DNA from: Bacteroidales bacterium KHT7
GTDB taxonomy: Bacteria; Bacteroidota; Bacteroidia; Bacteroidales; Bacteroidaceae
Assembly: GCA_900102385.1 (NCBI GenBank)
Contig: FNBQ01000015.1
Span: 34,596-98,595, forward strand
Direction of reading: 5' to 3'
Length of the DNA stretch: 64,000 nucleotides
The notes under the pieces are model-generated. The model saw only the letters and a program-made list of their open reading frames with translations, was not told the DNA's origin and did no database searches. The position numbers and the translations under genes are program-made. This document shows, piece by piece, positions 28,672 through 36,995 of the stretch; within the stretch, counting starts at the first letter, position 1; every line of letters starts with the position of its first letter.

Positions 28672-29196
28672 TTAAAGAACCTCGATAAGCTCTACATCGA
28701 AGATGAGTGCGCTGTATGGAGGAATTGAACCGCCGGCACCCTGAGCGCCATAACCAAGTTCGTAAGGAATGAAAAAGCGATACTTTGCGCCTTCCTTCAT
28801 AAGCTGTACACCCTCGGTCCAACCCTTGATAACCTGATTCAGACCGAATGTAGCAGGAGCGTTGCGCTTGTACGAGCTGTCGAATTCAGTTCCGTCGATA
28901 AGTGTGCCTGCATAGTGGCACTTAACCTGACTTGTTGCACCCGGATTCTTACCTGTTCCTTCTTTCAAAACCATATACTGCAAGCCGCTTGGCAATACGA
29001 TAACGCCTTCTTTCTTTGCATTTGCTTCAAGAAAAGCCTTGCCCTCGGCCTCTGCCTTCTTTGCTTTCTCGGCAGCACCCTCTACAGCGTCCTTTATTCC
29101 CTTCAGGAAATCGTCCAAACTTGGAAGGTCTGCAATACCCATTCCTACTAATTGCTGACCAATGTTAAGGCCTGCAGAGTAACTCTGTTGATCCAT
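28672..29196 (-). CDS. FKBP-type peptidyl-prolyl isomerase, short form
   Basis: 174 residues without a signal peptide, so cytoplasmic or FklB-like. It keeps a shortened FKBP_N helix region (1-60) and one FKBP domain (about 75-174; KCHYAGTLIDGTEFDSSYKR, YGAQGAGGSIPPYSALIFD). It is the first gene of the three-FKBP cluster. Confidence 0.9.
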   Translation of the reverse strand: MDQQSYSAGLNIGQQLVGMGIADLPSLDDFLKGIKDAVEGAAEKAKKAEAEGKAFLEANAKKEGVIVLPSGLQYMVLKEGTGKNPGATSQVKCHYAGTLIDGTEFDSSYKRNAPATFGLNQVIKGWTEGVQLMKEGAKYRFFIPYELGYGAQGAGGSIPPYSALIFDVELIEVL

Positions 29197-29244
29197 TATT
29201 ATAAAAATGTTTTTATTTATTATTATTTAATTCTTTAAAGCATG

Positions 29245-29252
29245 CAAATTTA
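29245..29252 (-). promoter_or_regulatory. -7 element for the FKBP operon
   Basis: TAAATTTG on the minus strand, 48 nt before the start at 29196, divergent from the sirtuin promoter. No clear -33 element. Confidence 0.5.
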
Positions 29253-29296
29253 CGTTTTTATTTGAATGTAGTAAGATTGTTTGCTTATTTTTTTAG

Positions 29297-29304
29297 TATT
29301 TTTG
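29297..29304 (+). promoter_or_regulatory. -7 element for the sirtuin gene
   Basis: TATTTTTG; a TTG at 29277-29279 lies 17 nt upstream, slightly closer than ideal. Leader of about 27 nt to the ATG at 29335. Confidence 0.45.
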
Positions 29305-29334
29305 CATTATTATGCTAATTTTAACGTATTTATC

Positions 29335-30036
29335 ATGAAAAAAATCGTTGTACTAACAGGCGCCGGAATGTCGGCAGAAAGTGGCATAAGCACATTTCGC
29401 GATTCGGGCGGACTATGGGAGCAGTATGATGTTATGCAGGTAGCATCTATTGAAGGTTACATTGCCAATCCGGCACTCGTAACGCAGTTTTATAACGAAA
29501 GGCGCAAGCAACTCTTCGATGTTGAGCCGTGCCGCGGTCATGAACTATTAGCAGAACTCGAGAAAGATTACGATGTTACAATCATAACACAAAACGTTGA
29601 CAATCTGCACGAAAGGGCTGGAAGCAAGCACATAATCCACCTTCATGGCGAACTGATGAAGGTTACGTCTTCAAAATCGCCAAACAATCCGCGATTTATC
29701 AAAGAACTAACCAAAGACAATCTCGAAGTAAAGATTGGCGACCTTTGCGAAGACGGCTCTCAGGTGCGTCCGTTCATCGTGTGGTTTGGCGAGCAGGTTC
29801 CGATGATGGAAGAAGCCATAAACTACGCCGAGAAAGCCAATATTTTCCTGATAATCGGAACATCGCTAAATGTTTATCCGGCTGCCGGACTGATAAACTA
29901 CGTTCCGCGTTCGGCAAAGGTTTATCTTATTGACCCTAAGGCAGTTTCGGTGCCCGGTTCGCACGATGTGAAAATTATTGCCAAAGGCGCTTCAGAAGGC
30001 ATTAAGGAGTTTATCGACGATATCAAGAATCTATAG
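29335..30036 (+). CDS. cobB: Sir2-family NAD-dependent protein deacylase
   Basis: 233 residues from the ATG at 29335 (MKKIVVLTGAG). NAD-binding GAGMSAESGISTFRD, catalytic His in HLHGE after QNVDNLHERAG, and GTSLNVYPAAG are clear. Tyr-x-x-Arg in QFYNERR is the class III signature linked to desuccinylation and demalonylation. The four structural zinc cysteines of most sirtuins are missing; the module is replaced by a loop with a single Cys (GDLCEDGSQVRPFIVWFGE). It is a single gene with its own promoter and terminator. Confidence 0.9.
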   Translation: MKKIVVLTGAGMSAESGISTFRDSGGLWEQYDVMQVASIEGYIANPALVTQFYNERRKQLFDVEPCRGHELLAELEKDYDVTIITQNVDNLHERAGSKHIIHLHGELMKVTSSKSPNNPRFIKELTKDNLEVKIGDLCEDGSQVRPFIVWFGEQVPMMEEAINYAEKANIFLIIGTSLNVYPAAGLINYVPRSAKVYLIDPKAVSVPGSHDVKIIAKGASEGIKEFIDDIKNL

Positions 30037-30044
30037 ATGCAAAG

Positions 30045-30085
30045 AAAGGAGAATACGCTAAATCAGTATTCTCCTTTTTATTTTT
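30045..30085 (+). terminator. Terminator after the sirtuin gene
   Basis: AAAGGAGAATAC (30045-30056) and GTATTCTCCTTT (30066-30077) form a 12-bp stem with a T-rich tail up to the stop of the convergent Nudix gene. It may act in both directions. Confidence 0.85.
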
Positions 30086-30607
30086 TCAGATGCATTTTTC
30101 TTTCAAGAAACGCTCAACGCCTTGTCTTATCGACTCAAGACCAAAATCCACAGGATTTACCTCGCTTAGCGGAATCCACTTGTAGTTGGCAACATCGTCC
30201 ATCGGACGAATATCGGAATAATTATCTAACGTGCATTCAAAAAACATGTCGAGCGTATGGACGGTGAAGCCGCTGTAAACATATCGGTTTGAGTTTGAAA
30301 AAATGTACTTCTTCGTCTTTACTGTCAGACCGAGTTCCTCCAACACCTCGCGTTCTATGCCCTGCTCAGCCGTTTCGTAGCAGTCAACGAAGCCTCCGGG
30401 AAGGTCGAACGTGCCTTTCGCGGGCTCTTTTGCACGCTCTACAACGAGCAGTTTGCCGTCATCGACAATGAAGGCTGCCGTTGATGCAGCCGCGTTAAGA
30501 TAGAGCACGAAGCCGCAAGATTCGCATCGCTTTGACTTGAAATCGTTCTCTACAAAGCGTCCGCCACAGCACGGGCAAAACCTGAATTTTTGCAACGGAT
30601 GTTCCAT
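30086..30607 (-). CDS. Nudix hydrolase with N-terminal zinc ribbon
   Basis: 173 residues. A zinc ribbon (FCPCCGG, then RCESCGF) precedes a Nudix domain with the box G-x5-E-x7-RE-x2-EE-x-G visible from GGFVDCYETAE to REVLEELG. This arrangement resembles NudC-like NADH pyrophosphatases and related ADP-ribose or nucleotide hydrolases; the substrate cannot be told from sequence. It is the last gene of the operon and overlaps the thioesterase gene by 1 nt. Confidence 0.85.
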   Translation of the reverse strand: MEHPLQKFRFCPCCGGRFVENDFKSKRCESCGFVLYLNAAASTAAFIVDDGKLLVVERAKEPAKGTFDLPGGFVDCYETAEQGIEREVLEELGLTVKTKKYIFSNSNRYVYSGFTVHTLDMFFECTLDNYSDIRPMDDVANYKWIPLSEVNPVDFGLESIRQGVERFLKEKCI

Positions 30608-31014
30608 TATTCAGAAACGAAAGGAGCAAAGACTCTCGAGAACTCCTCACACTCAGACAAACGTCCGTTTACAAGCGTAACAGTATCGACCTGAGCCTTT
30701 ATCACAAGTTTGTTGTCAGATGCGCGATAGATGTCTTGGAAGAAGACGTAGCGAAGTCCCTCCTTCTTCAGATAAAGCTTTGACACGAAATCGTCGTCGC
30801 TCTTCAGCGGAGTCTTGAACTGAATGTTGATGCGCGCAACCACGGCATCGATGCCACGAGTGTGCATCTCGACGAAATTTACGCCGAGGCTCAGCAAAAA
30901 CTGGTGGCGTGTGTGCTCAAGATAATGCTGATAGTTGGCATTATTCACAATTCCCTGAATGTCGCACTCGTAGTCGCGAACTTTCATCTGAAGTTCATAA
31001 ATATATTTGTCCAT
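30607..31014 (-). CDS. 4HBT-family acyl-CoA thioesterase
   Basis: 135 residues of hotdog fold: the catalytic segment DYECDIQGIVNNANYQHYLEHTR resembles YbgC-like thioesterases, with the Asp of CDIQG as the likely catalytic residue. It probably hydrolyses short acyl-CoA or acyl-ACP. Downstream of folK (13 nt) and coupled to the Nudix gene. Confidence 0.87.
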   Translation of the reverse strand: MDKYIYELQMKVRDYECDIQGIVNNANYQHYLEHTRHQFLLSLGVNFVEMHTRGIDAVVARINIQFKTPLKSDDDFVSKLYLKKEGLRYVFFQDIYRASDNKLVIKAQVDTVTLVNGRLSECEEFSRVFAPFVSE

Positions 31015-31027
31015 ATTTTTCGTTCTA

Positions 31028-31492
31028 TTATTTTAATTTAAACAGCAAGTTTTCAATGGTTTCTGCAAATACGGGATGTATAGCCCGAGGCGCAATCTCA
31101 GCCAAAGGTTCCATAACAAACAGACGCTCGTGCATAAGCGGATGAGGAAGCGTGAGAACATCGGTCTGCACCACCAAGTCGTCGTACATTAGAATATCGA
31201 TATCGATGAGTCTGTCGGAATACTGTCCGCCGACCGACTTGTACATGCGCCCCATCTCGCGCTCAATCTGCTGCGTCTTTTCGAGAATCTGTAATGGAGA
31301 GAGCGACGTCGTGACTTTTACAGCCGAATTCAGAAACTTGTTTTCGGAGTGAAAGCCCCACGGCTCAGTCTCGTAAAAAGCGGACTGGGCATCAACGTGC
31401 CCAATCCGCTTTTCGATATGCAGAATTGCCTGCTTCATAAGAGCGTATTTTTCGCCAAGATTTGTACCAAGACTGAAATATACTACACTCAT
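31028..31492 (-). CDS. folK: 2-amino-4-hydroxy-6-hydroxymethyldihydropteridine pyrophosphokinase
   Basis: 154 residues. Start MSVVYFSLGTNLGEKYALM; YETEPWGFHSENKFLNSAV; and the Mg-binding RLIDIDILMYDD with LPHPLMHERLFVMEPL. It makes the pyrophosphate ester that folP uses in folate synthesis. It is alone here, with no folP or folB neighbour, 15 nt after queA. Confidence 0.95.
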   Translation of the reverse strand: MSVVYFSLGTNLGEKYALMKQAILHIEKRIGHVDAQSAFYETEPWGFHSENKFLNSAVKVTTSLSPLQILEKTQQIEREMGRMYKSVGGQYSDRLIDIDILMYDDLVVQTDVLTLPHPLMHERLFVMEPLAEIAPRAIHPVFAETIENLLFKLK

Positions 31493-31507
31493 ATTCGCAC
31501 GGACTTT

Positions 31508-32566
31508 TTAATCTACAATAAGCATGGCGTCGCCGTAAGTGGCAAACGAATAGTCGTTCTTCAAAGCCTCGTCGTAGGCATTCATAACCACGTCGTAGCC
31601 TCCGAACGCACAAACCATCATCAGCAATGTTGACATTGGAAGATGGAAGTTCGTAATCATCGCATCGGCAAGCTGGAACTCGTATGGAGGGAAGATGAAC
31701 TTGTTTGTCCAGCCCTCGAACGGCTTAAGGCGACCATCGGTGCTGACGGCTGTCTCGAACGCACGCATAACGGTTGTGCCTACGGCGCAGACCTTTCTGC
31801 CTTCCTGCTTTGCAGTATTAACAATGTTGCAGACATCATCGCCAACGAACATCTGCTCAGAATCGGTCTTATGCTTTGTAAGATCCTCAACATCAATGTC
31901 TCTGAAGTTTCCAAGACCTGCGTGAAGAGTAAGGAACGCACTTTCTATGCCCTTGATTTCCATACGTTTAAGGAGTTCGCGAGAGAAGTGCAAACCTGCT
32001 GTCGGAGCAGTTACAGCACCCTCGTTCTTTGCAAAGATGCACTGGAAACGCTCCATATCCTCGTCGTCGGCATCTCTTCTTTCCTTCAGGAAATCAGGAA
32101 TTGGAGCCTCGCCGAGAGCATAAAGAGCAGCCTTGAACTCATCGTGAGGACCATCGTAAAGGAATCGTAGCGTACGACCTCTTGATGTTGTATTGTCGAT
32201 AACCTCGGCAACCATTGAATCGTCTTCGCCGAAGTAAAGTTTGTTTCCGATACGAATTTTGCGGGCTGGATCTACCAAAACATCCCACAAATGGAATTCT
32301 TCGTTCAGTTCGCGCAGCAAGAACACCTCGATGCGTGCTCCAGTCTTCTCCTTGTTTCCGTAAAGACGGGCAGGAAAGACCTTTGTATCATTAAAAACGA
32401 ATACATCTTTCTCATCAAAATAGTCGAGCACATCCTTGAAAACCTTGTGCTCAATATCACCAGTCTTTTTGTGTACAACCATCAATTTGCACTCATCGCG
32501 ATGATAAGAAGGACGCAGAGCAATCCTTTCCTCTGGAAGTTTAAACTTGAACTGTGATAACTTCAT
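31508..32566 (-). CDS. queA: S-adenosylmethionine:tRNA ribosyltransferase-isomerase
   Basis: 352 residues, full length. It begins [19 protein letters not shown] and has [18 protein letters not shown] and the [13 protein letters not shown] block. It transfers the ribosyl part of SAM to preQ1 in tRNA, giving epoxyqueuosine. With queG at 36996-37991 the last two steps of queuosine synthesis are in this window; the upstream preQ0 genes are not. Confidence 0.96.
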   Translation of the reverse strand: MKLSQFKFKLPEERIALRPSYHRDECKLMVVHKKTGDIEHKVFKDVLDYFDEKDVFVFNDTKVFPARLYGNKEKTGARIEVFLLRELNEEFHLWDVLVDPARKIRIGNKLYFGEDDSMVAEVIDNTTSRGRTLRFLYDGPHDEFKAALYALGEAPIPDFLKERRDADDEDMERFQCIFAKNEGAVTAPTAGLHFSRELLKRMEIKGIESAFLTLHAGLGNFRDIDVEDLTKHKTDSEQMFVGDDVCNIVNTAKQEGRKVCAVGTTVMRAFETAVSTDGRLKPFEGWTNKFIFPPYEFQLADAMITNFHLPMSTLLMMVCAFGGYDVVMNAYDEALKNDYSFATYGDAMLIVD

Positions 32567-32597
32567 ATATTGAAAATTTTATTCTGTTTTACAAAAA

Positions 32598-33305
32598 TTA
32601 CGCCTCTTCGGGCATTTCTATTTCCTGATTGTTGAGCCACTCCTCGAAATCCTCGAGTTGCAGACAGTCCTCAACCTTTACGTCGCCAACCCTTGTGCGT
32701 CGGAGCGATGTGAGATAGGCTCCGCTGTTAAGAGCCTCGCCGATATCTCTTGCCAATGCTCTGATGTATGTGCCCTTGCTGCACACAACGCGAATCTTGA
32801 TGTAAGGCAGTTCGCACTCCTGCAACTCAATCTCGTCGATGACGAGAGTCTTTGCCTTTAGCGGAACGTCCTTACCCTTGCGAGCCAGTTCGTAGGCACG
32901 ATGTCCGTCAATCATGCAAGCCGAATAAGCCGGCGGCACCTGCTGAATCTCGCCCACAAACTTCTGAAGCGTTTCTTCTACCAACTCCTTGGTAATGTGC
33001 TCAACAGGATAGGTCTGGTCTTCAGGATGCTCCATGTCGAACGATGGGGTAGTGGCTCCGAGTTTCAGACCAGCGACATACTCCTTGGTATGAGCCTGCA
33101 GCTGATCTATCTTCTTTGTAGCCTTGCCCGTGCAGATTATCAGAACTCCCGTTGCAAGAGGGTCTAACGTGCCGGCATGACCAACTTTTAGCTTCTTTAC
33201 GCCAATCTTTTTCGAGATAAGATATCTTACCTTCGCTACCGCCTTGAACGATGTCAGGCGATAGCCCTTGTCGATATAGACAATCTCTCCGTTAAGAAAA
33301 TTCAC
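32598..33305 (-). CDS. truB: tRNA pseudouridine55 synthase
   Basis: 235 residues, shorter than the about 310 of E. coli because the C-terminal PUA domain is missing. Catalytic Asp in GHAGTLDPLATGVL; VPPAYSACMIDGHRAYELAR and CSKGTYIRALARDIG are conserved. It makes pseudouridine at position 55 in the T-arm of tRNA. It follows uppP by 20 nt. Confidence 0.95.
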   Translation of the reverse strand: MNFLNGEIVYIDKGYRLTSFKAVAKVRYLISKKIGVKKLKVGHAGTLDPLATGVLIICTGKATKKIDQLQAHTKEYVAGLKLGATTPSFDMEHPEDQTYPVEHITKELVEETLQKFVGEIQQVPPAYSACMIDGHRAYELARKGKDVPLKAKTLVIDEIELQECELPYIKIRVVCSKGTYIRALARDIGEALNSGAYLTSLRRTRVGDVKVEDCLQLEDFEEWLNNQEIEMPEEA

Positions 33306-33325
33306 CTATAAATATTGTTTTATGT

Positions 33326-34171
33326 TTAAGCAAAAGCAAAGCCGAGAGCAACCACTCCGATGATGGCGCAATATACCGCAAAATATATCAGCTTGCATTG
33401 TTTAACAAACTCAATCATCCACTTGCAGGCAAAACATCCGCTTACAAATGCTGCAATGAAACCTACAATAAGCGAAACAGCAGGAACGGCAATCATCTCT
33501 GAGCCGTGCTCTGCAAGATACTCGGCAGATGGAGCAAAGAAATGCTTGAAGTCGAGCAAAGCCTCGCCAAGTATCGGCGGAATAACCATCAGGAACGAGA
33601 ACTGAGCAAGTTTTCTCTTGTCATTGCCCAGAAGCAAGCCTGTTGCAATGGTAGAGCCAGAACGAGAGAGTCCCGGAAGGACGGCCACAGCCTGCGCAAT
33701 TCCGATAATAAACGCATGAAGCGGAGACAGTTTCGCCTTAACCTTTTCGTCACCAACTCTGTAGAAATGAGTAAGAGACAGAAGCAACGCAGTAACAAGC
33801 AGACATGAGCCTACAATTGCCAGTTTCGCACTCTGGTTGTGGCCATACAAAGCCTCGATAGAATCCTTGAAACACAATCCTACGATTCCCACAGGAATCA
33901 TCGAAACCAAGATGTTTACAACGTACTTTGTCTCATCGTTCCACTGGAACTTGAATAATCCCTTAAATATCCAAGAAACTTCTTTCCACAGAATAACGAG
34001 GGTAGAGAGAACCGTTGCAACATGCACCACGATATCGAATGTAAGTCCTCCGGCCTCTGCCTGAGGACCAAGAATAACCTTTCCGAGTTCGAGATGTCCG
34101 CTCGAACTTACAGGTAAATATTCGGTAAGTCCCTGAACAATACCCAAAATTAAAGCCTGAATCCAATCCAT
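33326..34171 (-). CDS. uppP: Undecaprenyl-diphosphate phosphatase
   Basis: 281 residues with about eight membrane helices. The active-site motifs are [14 protein letters not shown] near residue 15 and [18 protein letters not shown] near 170. It regenerates the lipid carrier for peptidoglycan and other glycans and gives bacitracin resistance. Overlaps DUF3098 by 1 nt. Confidence 0.95.
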   Translation of the reverse strand: MDWIQALILGIVQGLTEYLPVSSSGHLELGKVILGPQAEAGGLTFDIVVHVATVLSTLVILWKEVSWIFKGLFKFQWNDETKYVVNILVSMIPVGIVGLCFKDSIEALYGHNQSAKLAIVGSCLLVTALLLSLTHFYRVGDEKVKAKLSPLHAFIIGIAQAVAVLPGLSRSGSTIATGLLLGNDKRKLAQFSFLMVIPPILGEALLDFKHFFAPSAEYLAEHGSEMIAVPAVSLIVGFIAAFVSGCFACKWMIEFVKQCKLIYFAVYCAIIGVVALGFAFA

Positions 34172-34413
34172 TAGTCCTTAATCTCCTTACTATCTTTTTT
34201 CTTGAACATTATTGCATAAATAATAAACAGGAAGCCGAAAAGACAGCACAAAGGAGCAACCTTTATTCGGCGGGCACTAAAAATGTCGGCATCGAATGTT
34301 CCCTCGGCAGAGCCAGAACCAGACATCAGAATGAAGCCGAGAACGACAAACACCATACCAACTGCCAACAAGATGAAATTCATCTTACTGAAAGCATAAT
34401 TTGATCTATCCAT
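34171..34413 (-). CDS. DUF3098 small membrane protein
   Basis: 80 residues from the ATG at 34411-34413 ([20 protein letters not shown]); a longer frame upstream runs into the ftsX end and is not supported. Two membrane helices (about 13-33 and 54-72) are joined by [18 protein letters not shown], the DUF3098 signature. Its position between ftsX and uppP is conserved in Bacteroidetes and suggests a role in cell-envelope biogenesis or division, not shown. Confidence 0.85.
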   Translation of the reverse strand: MDRSNYAFSKMNFILLAVGMVFVVLGFILMSGSGSAEGTFDADIFSARRIKVAPLCCLFGFLFIIYAIMFKKKDSKEIKD

Positions 34414-34421
34414 TTTTGATT

Positions 34422-35294
34422 TTAAATATAATACAAATCCTTGTCCTTCAATTTCAGGTATCTGTTTACAGAGAAATAAGAAGAACACAATGTTATTATT
34501 ATTCCGAACATAAATACGCTTGCACACACAATAACAAGCATAAGCGGAGTTATAAACTCTTTCAAATCAGGGTCGAACTGATACAGGGCATAGGCCGCGC
34601 ACACAAGCATTACGTTTGCCACAACTGCCGCAATCAGACCAATCCAAAGGCTCTGAATAAGGAACGGACGGCGGATGAAACTCCAACTTGCACCGACAAG
34701 CTTCATTGTGTTTATCACAAATCGCCGCGAGTAAATAGCCAGTCTGACCGTGTTGGTTATAAGACTAACGGAAATCATTGTCATGAAAAACGCAATGACC
34801 AACAATACCAAACAGATTTTGTTCGTATTCTGATTCACCACATCAAGAATCTCCTCCTGATAAACCACGTCGAGCACCTTCGGCTTGAGTTTAAGTTGCT
34901 TTTCAATCCACTTAATGCTGTCGGAATTTGCGTAGTTCGACTTCAAACTGATTTCAATTGATGCCGTGTAGGGATTATGTCCCAGAAAATCCTCGGGATC
35001 GGCTCCGAGGGCTATTGCCTGCTCCTTGGCGGCATCCTCGCGCGAGATGTAATCCTTGCTTCGGATAAAGTCGTACCTGCCCAAATCGCGCAGCAGAGCC
35101 TTTGCCTCGCCAACAGATGTCTCGTCGCTCAGCAGAAGCGAGAACTTGATGTTCTCCTTAACGTAGTTCGACAGGCTATACGCCGAAATTACAGAAAACA
35201 CAATAACTCCGAGCAACAATAACACCATAGTGGTACTGATGCACGAAGTTACAAACTGTACATTATAGTATATAGCGCCTTTCTTCTTAGACAT
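34422..35294 (-). CDS. ftsX: Cell-division protein FtsX
   Basis: 290 residues with four membrane helices: one near 20-45, a periplasmic domain of about 50-155, then three helices at about 165-285. The MTMISVSLITNTVRLAIYSRR, MKLVGASWSFIRRPFLIQS segment is typical of FtsX. FtsEX activates peptidoglycan hydrolases at the septum. The partner ATPase gene ftsE is not adjacent, as is usual in Bacteroidetes. A -7 element only about 6 nt before the start suggests an almost leaderless transcript. Confidence 0.92.
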   Translation of the reverse strand: MSKKKGAIYYNVQFVTSCISTTMVLLLLGVIVFSVISAYSLSNYVKENIKFSLLLSDETSVGEAKALLRDLGRYDFIRSKDYISREDAAKEQAIALGADPEDFLGHNPYTASIEISLKSNYANSDSIKWIEKQLKLKPKVLDVVYQEEILDVVNQNTNKICLVLLVIAFFMTMISVSLITNTVRLAIYSRRFVINTMKLVGASWSFIRRPFLIQSLWIGLIAAVVANVMLVCAAYALYQFDPDLKEFITPLMLVIVCASVFMFGIIITLCSSYFSVNRYLKLKDKDLYYI

Positions 35295-35299
35295 GTTGG

Positions 35300-35307
35300 C
35301 AAAGTTA
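35300..35307 (-). promoter_or_regulatory. -7 element abutting ftsX
   Basis: TAACTTTG on the minus strand, only 5 nt from the ftsX start codon. If used, the mRNA would start a few bases before or at the ATG. The gene may also be read through from miaB, 54 nt upstream. Confidence 0.4.
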
Positions 35308-35348
35308 AAAAAAAACGATGTAAATCCCTAATTTCGAGTTACTTTTTT

Positions 35349-36671
35349 TCAGTCTGTCACCTCAACGCCCTTCAGGGTTGCCGAACTTGATTCAAGCACC
35401 TTCACCTTAACAAAGTCGCCAATCTTGTGGTTTCCGCGGTCGAATACAACAACCTTGTTCTGCTCCGTGCGACCGAAGAACTGCTCTTTAGAACGCTTGC
35501 TGAAGCCCTCTACAAGCACCACAAACTCCTTGCCTATGTCCTTTTTGTTACTCTCGGCAGAAAGTTCGTTCTGCAAGGCGATAAGTTCGTTCAAACGGCG
35601 TATCTTGGTTTCCTCCGGGATGTCGTCGGGAATATGCTTTGAGGCGTATGTTCCCTCACGTTCAGAATATTTGAACATGAAAGCCGAATCGTAGCCGCAA
35701 ATCTTCATCAGCGACAGACTTTTCTGATGGTCTTCCTCGGTTTCGGTACAATATCCACAGAAAATATCGGTGCTCAGTCCGCAATCCGGAATAATCCGGC
35801 GGATGGCATCGACTCTGTCGAGGTACCACTCGCGAGTATATTTGCGGTTCATCAGTTTAAGAATGCGCGAACTTCCGCTCTGAACAGGCAGATGAATATG
35901 CTTGCAAACGTTCGGAACTTCGGCAATAACGCGCAGAGTCTCGTCGCTCATATCCTTAGGATGAGATGTAGAGAAACGCACGCGCATGTTCGGGATGGCT
36001 TCGGCAACCCTTCGTAAAAGGGTAGGGAAGTCGATAACCTCACCATCCTTCTCGAACTTGTAGGAATTAACATTCTGACCAAGAAGAGTTACCTCCTTGT
36101 AGTTTCTTTTCTGCAAATCGAGACACTCGTTTATAATGCTTTCGATGTCTCGACTGCGCTCGCGTCCGCGAGTGTAAGGAACGATGCAATAGTGGCAGAA
36201 ATTGTTGCATCCGCGCATGATGCTGACAAATCCTGACACATGATTTGTACATATACGTTCAGGTATAATATCACGATAAGTCTCTGTTGTTGAGAGTTCT
36301 ATATTGATAGCCTTATGACCTGTTTCGACCAGAGCAATAAGATTAGGCAATTCGAGATACGAGTCGGGACCGGCAACCAAATCGGTATGATGATTGTTCA
36401 TCAAATCGTTTTTTACATGCTCTGCCATACAGCCGAGCACACCGATGTGGAAGTATTTTCCCTTGTTGCGCATAACGTTAAGCGCCTCAAGACGGTTGTA
36501 GATTTTCTGTTCCGCATTTTCGCGAACAGAACAAGTGTTAAGGAAGACTGCATCGGCATCTTCTATCTTCTCACAAACGTCGTAATCTGCCATTTTCATG
36601 ATTGAAGCCACAACCTCGCTGTCGGCAACATTCATCTGGCAGCCGTAAGTCTCTATAAAGAGTTTCTTCAT
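35349..36671 (-). CDS. miaB: tRNA-2-methylthio-N6-dimethylallyladenosine synthase
   Basis: 440 residues. The N-terminal UPF0004 domain has three cluster cysteines (TYGCQMN, NTCSVRENA, VLGCMAEHV). The radical-SAM domain has the CNNFCHYCIVPYTRGRERSR motif, and a TRAM domain is at about 375-438. It thiomethylates i6A37 in tRNAs that read UNN codons. It has its own promoter and is followed by ftsX. Confidence 0.96.
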   Translation of the reverse strand: MKKLFIETYGCQMNVADSEVVASIMKMADYDVCEKIEDADAVFLNTCSVRENAEQKIYNRLEALNVMRNKGKYFHIGVLGCMAEHVKNDLMNNHHTDLVAGPDSYLELPNLIALVETGHKAINIELSTTETYRDIIPERICTNHVSGFVSIMRGCNNFCHYCIVPYTRGRERSRDIESIINECLDLQKRNYKEVTLLGQNVNSYKFEKDGEVIDFPTLLRRVAEAIPNMRVRFSTSHPKDMSDETLRVIAEVPNVCKHIHLPVQSGSSRILKLMNRKYTREWYLDRVDAIRRIIPDCGLSTDIFCGYCTETEEDHQKSLSLMKICGYDSAFMFKYSEREGTYASKHIPDDIPEETKIRRLNELIALQNELSAESNKKDIGKEFVVLVEGFSKRSKEQFFGRTEQNKVVVFDRGNHKIGDFVKVKVLESSSATLKGVEVTD

Positions 36672-36695
36672 TATAATCGATTATAAAATAGTGTG

Positions 36696-36726
36696 CAAAG
36701 ATAATTCAAATAGTAGACAAACGCAA
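36696..36726 (-). promoter_or_regulatory. Promoter for miaB
   Basis: On the minus strand TTG (36726-36724), a 20-nt spacer and TATCTTTG (36703-36696): a near-ideal Bacteroidetes promoter. It leaves a leader of about 20 nt before the miaB ATG at 36671. Confidence 0.65.
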
Positions 36727-36820
36727 ATAAAGCTGAGATTTTTCGTATTTTAGGATTGCAAGACGAAAAAACTACGCGGACTGATTTTTCCAAAATAAGT
36801 ATGAATTTTTTACGCTGTAT

Positions 36821-36850
36821 ATGTTAACAAATGTTAACAAACGTTAATAT
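36821..36850 (+). repeat. Three 10-bp direct repeats upstream of a small-RNA promoter
   Basis: ATGTTAACAA, ATGTTAACAA and ACGTTAATAT are tandem at one-turn spacing, ending 23 bp before the -33 TTG at 36874. GTTAAC is itself palindromic. Similar 10-bp-spaced ATGTTAAA motifs lie upstream of rpsL. An activator or repressor site is likely, but the protein is unknown. Confidence 0.45.
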
Positions 36851-36873
36851 TCGTAAATTACTCCTTGATTTTC

Positions 36874-36992
36874 TTGCAAAAATAAGGATTATTTACGATT
36901 TTTGAAACTGAAAAAAACATTAGATTTTTTCATAGTTAAGGTTTAGGTTAAAAATGGAGAGAAGGATCGCTGCGAAGCTGTCCTTCTTTTTC
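36874..36992 (+). ncRNA. Putative small RNA A with promoter and terminator
   Basis: TTG (36874-36876), a 20-nt spacer and GATTTTTG (36897-36904, one mismatch to TAnnTTTG) form a promoter. A transcript from about 36911 would read ATTAGATTTTTTCATAG, then TTAAGGTTTAGGTTAAAAATGG, written here in two parts because of its length. It ends in a hairpin: AGAAGGA (36960-36966) pairs with TCCTTCT (36981-36987), with an inner GCT/AGC helix, and T residues to 36992. The body is about 80 nt with no convincing open frame. TTTTTTCAT (36925-36933) is complementary to ATGAAAAAA, the usual Met-Lys-Lys start of exported proteins. It shares blocks with the unit at 54821-54917. The rest of the intergenic gap holds the repeats and the miaB promoter. 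Confidence 0.5.
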
Positions 36993-36995
36993 GTT

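Noticed and set aside
29281..29334. Upstream extension of the sirtuin frame
   Set aside because: It contains the promoter element TATTTTTG and starts with TTG; MKKIVVLTGAG is the natural start.
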